Shown here: positions 58,560 to 64,000 of the stretch, in pieces
Numbering within the stretch: position 1 is the stretch's first letter
How the letters are laid out: each line of letters begins with the position of its first letter
Source of the DNA: Elephas maximus indicus
Lineage: Eukaryota > Chordata > Mammalia > Proboscidea > Elephantidae
NCBI RefSeq assembly: GCF_024166365.1
Contig: NC_064825.1
Span: forward strand, 98,842,480 to 98,906,479
Reading direction: 5' to 3'
Length of the DNA stretch: 64,000 nucleotides
Program-made: the position numbers and the translations under genes
The notes under the pieces: model-generated
Database searches by the model: none
What the model saw: only the letters and a program-made list of their open reading frames with translations
Told to the model about the DNA's origin: nothing

Positions 58560-61178
58560 AATCACATGATCATCTTAATCAATGCAGAAAAGGCATTTGG
58601 CAAAATCCAACACCCGTTCCCTTTTTTTTTTTTTTTTTTGCTTTAAGTGAAAGTTTACAAATCAAGTCAGTCTCTCATACAAAACCTTATATACACCTTG
58701 TTATGTACTCCTAGTTGCTCTTCCCCTAATGGGACAGCACATTCCTTCTCTCCACCCTGTGTTTCCACAGCCATTCAGCCAGCTTCTGTTCTCCATAGCC
58801 TTCGCATCTCCCCTGCAGACAGGAGCTGCCCACAAAGTCTCATGTGTCTACTTGATCCAAGAAGCCCACTCCTCACCAGTATCATTTTCTGTCTTACAGT
58901 CCAGTCCAATCCCTGTCTGAAGAGTTGGCTTTAAGAATAGTTCCTGTCTTGGACTAACAGAAGGTCTGGGGACCCTGACCTCTGGGGTCCCTCTAGTCTC
59001 AGTCAGACCATTAAGTCTGGTCTTTTTACTAGAATTTGGGGTCTGCATCCCACTGCTCTCCTGCTCCTTTAGGGATTCTCTGTTGTGGGCCCTGTCATGG
59101 CAGCCATCAGTTGTAGCCAGGTACCATTTAGTTCTTCTGGTCTCAGGCTGATGTAGTCTTTGATTTACCAACACCCATTCCTGATTTAAAAAAAAAACTC
59201 TCAATAAAATATGTACAGAAGGAAAATTCCTCAACATAATAAAGGGCATCTATACAAAACAACAGCCAATATCATTCTTAATAGAGAGAGGCTGAAAACA
59301 TTCCCCTGAGGACAGGAGCAAGACAAGGATGTGCTTTATCACCACTAGTGTTTAACACTGTGTGGAAGTCCTAGCTAGAGCAATTAGGCAAGAAAAAGCA
59401 ATTAGGGGCATCCAAATTGGTAATGAAGAAGTAAAACTGTCCCTATTCACGGATGATATGATACTACACATAGAAAATTCAAAAGACTCCACAAGAGAAC
59501 TACTCGAACTAATAGAAAGATTCAGCAGATTAGCAGGATACAAGAAAAACAAAAAAACCAATTGATTCCTATACACCAATGAAGAGAATGATGAAAAGGA
59601 AATCAGGAAAATAAAACCATTTATAATAGCTCCTAAAAAAAAAATAAAATACTTAGGAATAAATCTAACCAGGTATGTAAAATACCTATGCAAAGAAAAC
59701 TACAAAACACTAGTGCAAGAAACCAAAAGAGACCTACACAAACGGAAAAACGTACATGCTCATGGATAGGTAGAGCTAACATTTTCAAATGACAATTAGC
59801 AATCTATAAATACAATGCAATCCCAATCCAAATACCAAAAACATTCTTTAAAGAGATGAAAAAACTAATCATTAACGTTATATGGAAAGGAAAGAGGCCC
59901 CAGATAAGTAAAGAACTATTGAAGAAGAAGAATTAAAGTAGGAGAACACACACTACCTGACCTCAGAAGCTACTGTACAGCTACAGTAGTCAAAACAGCC
60001 TGGTACTGGTAGAATGACAGATACTTTGACCAATGGGATGAAATTGAGAACCCAGATGTAAATCCATCCACCTACAGTCACCTGATCTTTGACAAGGGCC
60101 CAAAGTCCATAAAATGGGGAAAAGACAGTCTTTTTAACAAATGGTGCTGGCAAAACTGAATGTCCATCTGCAAAAAAATGAAACAGGACCCATACCTCAC
60201 ACCATACCCAAAAACTAACTCAAAAGGGATCAAAGACCTAAATATAAAACAAAACACTATAAAGATCATAGAAGAAAAAATAGGATCAACACTATAGGCC
60301 CTAATACATGACATTGACAGGATACAAACCATAATTAACAACGTACAAACTCCAGAAGATAAGCTAGATAAGTGGGATCTTTTCAAAATTAAACATTTAT
60401 GCTCATCAAAAGACTTCACCAAAAGAGTAAAGAGAGAACCTACAGACTGGGGAAAAAAATTTGTCTATGACAAATCCAACAAAGGTCTAATCTCTAAAAT
60501 CTATAGGAAAATCCAACACCTCTACAACAAAAAGACAAACAATCCAATTACAAACTGGGCAAAGAAAATAAACAGATAGTTCACCAAAGAAGACATCCAA
60601 GTGCCTAACAGACACATGAGGAAGTGCTCACGATCACTAGCCATTAGAGAAATGCAAAATCAAAACCACAATGAGATACCACCTCACCCTGGCATTACTG
60701 GCATGAATCAAAAAAAAAAAAAAAAAAACAGAAAATAACAAATGTTGGAGAGGCTGCGAGGAGATTGGAACTCTTACACACTGCTGGTGGGAATGCAAAA
60801 TAGTACCACCATTTTGGAAAACGATATGGCGCTTCCTTGAAAAACTAGAATTAGAGATACCATATGATCCAGCAATCCCACTCCTAAGAATATATCCTAG
60901 AGAAATAAGAGCATGACACAAATAGACATATGCACACCCGTGTTCATTACAGCATTGTTCACAATAGCAAAAAGATGGAAACAACCTAGATGCCCATCAA
61001 CAGATGAGTGGATAAACAAACTATAGTACATACACACAATGGGGTACTATGCAATCATAAAGAAGGATGATGAATCTGGGAAGCATCTCTCAACATAGAT
61101 AAATCTGGAGGGTATTATGCTGAGTGAAATAAGTCAATCACAAAAGGACAAATATTGTATGAGACCACTACTATAAAA
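58560..61178 (+). pseudogene. L1 ORF2 relic, C-terminal part
   Basis: RT and C-terminal fragments of L1 ORF2 in broken frames. The active-site region reads [21 protein letters not shown] at about 59437-59500, so the usual FADD is FTDD, a substitution next to the catalytic aspartates. Later islands match the thumb and C-terminal regions up to the end near 61178. An L1 insertion at 58621-59167 and many stops disable it. Confidence 0.85.
58621..59167 (-). mobile_element. L1 3' UTR fragment nested in L1
   Basis: About 547 bp of antisense L1 3' UTR starting with oligo-T (reverse A tail) and tgctttaagtgaaag. A 14-bp TSD with one mismatch (ccaacacccgttcc and ccaacacccattcc) lies at 58607-58620 and 59168-59181, within the host ORF2. 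It matches 13980-14535 in length and content. Confidence 0.95.
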
Positions 61179-62120
61179 ACTCGTGAACAGGTTTACACAC
61201 AAAAAGAAACAGTCTTTCATGGTTACTAGAGAGTGGAAGAATGGGGATAGTAAAACACGAAATAGACAATAGATAAGTGGTAATTCTGGTGAAAGGTGAG
61301 GCAGTACACCATACTGGGAAAGTCAGCAGCACTTGACCAAAGCAAGGTCATGGACGCTCCATAGACACATCCAAACTTCCTGAGGGATCAAATTATTGGG
61401 CTGAAGGCTGTGGGGACCATGGTCTCAGGGAACATCTAGCTCAATCGGCATAACATAATTTATAAAGAAAATGTTCTACATCTTACTTTGGTGAGTAGCG
61501 CCTGAGGTCTTAAAAGCCTGTGAGCAGCCATCTAAGATACTCGACTCGTCTCACCCCTTTGGGACCAAGGGGGAATGAAGAAAACTAAAGATACAAGGGA
61601 AAGATTAGTCCAAAAGACTAATGGACCACAACTACCACAGCCACCACTAGACTGAGTCCAATACAACTAGATGGCGCCCGGCTACCACCACTGATTACTC
61701 TGACAAGGATCATAATAGAGTCCCAGACAGAGCTGGAGAAAAATGTAGAGCAAAATTCTAAATCATAAAAAAAGACCAGACTTACTGGCCTGACAGAGAC
61801 TGGAGAAACCCTGAGAGTATGGCCCCCAGACACCCTTTCAGCTCAGTAATGAAGTCACTCCTGAGGCTCATCCTTTAGCCAAAGATTAGACAGGCCGATA
61901 AAACAAAATGAGACTAAAGGGGCACACCAGCCCAGGGGCAAGGACTAAAAGGCAGGAGGGGACAGGAAAGCTGGTAACAGGGAACCCAAGGTCGAGAAGG
62001 GAGAGTGTTGACATGTCATGGGGTTGTTAACCAAAGTTATAGAACAATGTGTGTACTGTTTAATGAGAAGCTACCTTGTTCTGTAAACCTTCATCTAAAG
62101 TATTATTAAAAAAAAAAAAA

Positions 62121-62589
62121 GTTTGATTTAGAGATCTTCATATTAGCTTAAAAATTTTAGAGAGAGCCATATGATCAAATGTATTATCCAGGACACAAAA
62201 CCAATATACCAAAATGGATATTAAAAGAAAGAGCTGGTCGAAAAAAATCACTTTCTGTTTATGTAGAGATAAAAACAATATAAAATATGTAATTATTATA
62301 TGAATATTCTAAGTATCAAAAAATGACATAAGCAAATCCACGTAAATAATGTAAATTATACAAAATTTCTTCAGCCCTATATAAAATGGATTTGAGGACT
62401 GTTATCATTTGTATCATAAATAAATATTCAAAAGTTAAAAAGAAATTATGTGGGACATATATGTCCCTCAGAACCTGAGAGCCAGAAAATGTAGGTGAGC
62501 ACTCTGTCCCACTGATGATGACGTACATCATTAATTTGTGAAATAGTAGATTTTTCACTGTTGTCGTAAATATGAAGAGTAGATGCAGA
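62121..62589. other. Unassigned AT-rich sequence
   Basis: No feature recognised. Confidence 0.4.
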
Positions 62590-63053
62590 TATATTCTTTT
62601 TTATGGAGATATAAATATATACAACAAAACATTTGCTAATTCAACAATTTTTACAAGTATAATTCATTGACATTGATTGTGCTCATCATATTGTACAACC
62701 ATTACCATTACCCTTTTCCAAATTATTCCACCACCATTTACAGAAACTCAGTGCCCCCCTAAGCAGTGACTTCCTCTTTTCCCCACTCCCCCACCCATGG
62801 TAACCTCTTATAAGCTTTGGTCTCTACACACTTGCCTATTTCATTTAAGTGAGATTATACAATATTTGTCCTTTCGTACCTGACATATTTCACTCGGCAT
62901 AATGTTTTCAAGGTTCATCCATGTTGTAGCATGTATGAGGACTTCATTTCTCTTCACGGCTGAGTAATTTTCCATTCTGTGTATATACCATGTTTTATTT
63001 ATCCTTTCGTCTTTGATGGACATTTCAGTTATTTGCACAGTTGGGCTATTGTG
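62590..63053 (-). mobile_element. Old L1 3' segment (part of U6-L1 chimera)
   Basis: Antisense sequence of an older mammalian L1 3' end: gtgcccccctaagcagtgac, ttgtcctttcgtacctgaca, ttcaaggttcatccatgttg. Its 5' (right) boundary abuts a U6 pseudogene in the same orientation, without any A-rich tail between them. Confidence 0.82.
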
Positions 63054-63150
63054 AAATATGGATTGCTTCATGAATTTGCATGTCACAGAGGCCATGCTAA
63101 TATTCTGTGTATCATTCCAATTTTAGTATATGTGTTGCTGAAGCAAGCAC
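63054..63150 (-). pseudogene. RNU6 (pseudogene): U6 snRNA pseudogene
   Basis: Reading the minus strand from 63150, the sequence begins gtgcttgcttcagcaacac and continues through atatactaaaattggaatga and attagcatggcc to a 3' end near atccatattt. This follows U6 snRNA from its first base to nearly its last. About nine bases are missing in the part after the ggcc block, and many C-to-T type changes are present. No proximal pol III promoter is obvious upstream (right side), so it is a retro-copy and not an active gene. It is joined at its 3' end to the L1 segment. Confidence 0.92.
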
Positions 63151-63369
63151 TCATATTATATTTTATATCTATTGACTCTTACAGTGTTAGTGATGTCTTG
63201 ACTCTCATTTCACAGTATCATTCATTTTTCCCTAGGGCCCACAGCTTAAAAGCTATCCATTTTTTCTATAGCCTGAGAGCTTGGGGGCAGGCAAGACTCA
63301 TACGAAGCCATCTTTATTAAAGTAGCTTGGGCTCTGCTATCCTTTCTGAGGTTTTGTTATTTGTCCTGC
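63151..63369. other. Unassigned sequence
   Basis: No gene recognised. It follows the U6 5' end. Confidence 0.4.
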
Positions 63370-63382
63370 ACCAAGGTTCACA

Positions 63383-63584
63383 AGGAGCCCTGGTGGTGCA
63401 ATGCTTCAGCACTGGGCTGCTAACAGAAAGGTCTGCCGTTTGAACCCACCAGCCGTTCCTCGGGAGAAAAGACCTGGCGATCTGTTCCCATAAGGATTAC
63501 AGCCTAGGAAACCCTACGGGGCAGTTCTATTCTGTTGTATAGGGTTGCTATGAGTCAGAATCGACTCAGCGACACACAACAACC
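63383..63584 (+). mobile_element. AfroSINE, long subtype with RTE-like tail
   Basis: A sense copy from aggagccctggtggtgcaat, with gtctgccgtttgaacccacc and the middle segment ggagaaaagacctggcgatc. The tail gactcagcgacacacaacaa resembles the RTE 3' end. A 13-bp TSD with one mismatch (accaaggttcaca and accaaggctcaca) lies at 63370-63382 and 63585-63597. Confidence 0.94.
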
Positions 63585-63597
63585 ACCAAGGCTCACA

Positions 63598-64000
63598 CCA
63601 CCTGGTTTGGTGGGGGATGTGTCTCCTATGAATGGATAGATAACCCCCACCTTCAGATCTACGCCCATTATGTAGCCCTGGTGCCTCACTTCTGTCAGTG
63701 AAAGTCAGCTTCCTTGTGCACTTCTTCTGTTTCTCTCAAGTAGCTGTTTGCAGCTGTTTCCACTACTTCCCAGCCAGAAAAAAAAAAAAAAGATATTCTC
63801 TCAGTTTGCTTCTCACTGGCTTTGGAATTTTATGTGAGAATTCTCAGGATTGGCTTGCCTTCCAGCAGAGCTTTTGAAGAGTCAGGGTACGGCTTACCGT
63901 TAGAAGCCTTGCCATCCAACTTCACCCGGAATCTGTTTCTTTTCTCAGCTACCATGTTTTGAGCTTTATAATATTGGCTATGCCCCTTTCCTGGTCAGTT
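63598..64000. other. Unassigned sequence to window end
   Basis: An A run lies at 63779-63792. No gene or repeat recognised. Confidence 0.4.

Larger units (their letters stand above)
58530..62120 (+). mobile_element. L1 LINE, 5'-truncated, sense
   Basis: It begins within the ORF2 RT domain (aatcacatgatcatcttaat encodes an INAEKAF-type motif) and runs through ORF2, the 3' UTR and an A tail at 62108-62120. It is split by an antisense L1 tail at 58621-59167. The 3' UTR is a different, older-looking variant from that of the L1 at 350-7944. Confidence 0.9.

Overview
This is vertebrate nuclear DNA from a placental mammal, almost certainly an afrotherian, with elephant or a close relative most likely. 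The diagnostic signal is about 18 copies of a tRNA-derived SINE of the AfroSINE type. It has a 5' end like ggagccctggtgg, a B-box-like ggttcgaatcc, and a tail ending near gacggcaacgggtttgg, and it occurs on both strands with clear target-site duplications (TSDs). It is accompanied by an RTE/BovB-type LINE and an afrotherian-looking L1 family. No intact protein-coding gene is visible. The longest open frames are decayed L1 ORFs or GC-rich chance frames.

Layout. 1-8 kb: a full-length sense-strand L1 (350-7944) with an 11-bp TSD and broken ORF1 and ORF2. 8-16.6 kb: a repeat mosaic of RTE LINE, a MaLR-like solo LTR with a 5-bp TSD, MIRs, AfroSINEs and a short L1 tail. 16.6-23.4 kb: mostly unassigned unique sequence. 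23.5-31.6 kb: a broad GC- and CpG-rich block with no interspersed repeats that I recognise. It holds a composite E-box/CRE, a paired-CCAAT plus TATA-like core promoter near 29.0 kb, and strong 5' splice donors on both strands near 27.5-27.7 kb. A good acceptor and donor pair at 32.6-32.7 kb frames a possible 106-nt exon carrying an ATG with an upstream in-frame stop. This looks like the 5' regulatory end of a gene, probably on the + strand, whose body lies outside the window. I cannot name the gene. 33-44 kb: AT-rich sequence poor in young repeats. 44-64 kb: accessory repeats, including a SINE inside a SINE, a non-autonomous hAT element, a full-length antisense L1 carrying two later insertions, a 5'-truncated L1 split by another L1, and a U6 snRNA pseudogene fused to an L1 tail.

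How the parts relate. The L1, RTE, SINE, LTR and hAT copies are dead or non-autonomous insertions, and their nesting gives a relative time order. The SINE tails resemble the RTE 3' end, which fits RTE-driven mobilisation. I saw no new protein system. The most notable items are the U6-L1 chimera, the hAT element with a duplicated hairpin terminus, the repeated pattern of AfroSINEs inside MIRs, and the unidentified CpG-island promoter with overlapping opposite-strand donors.
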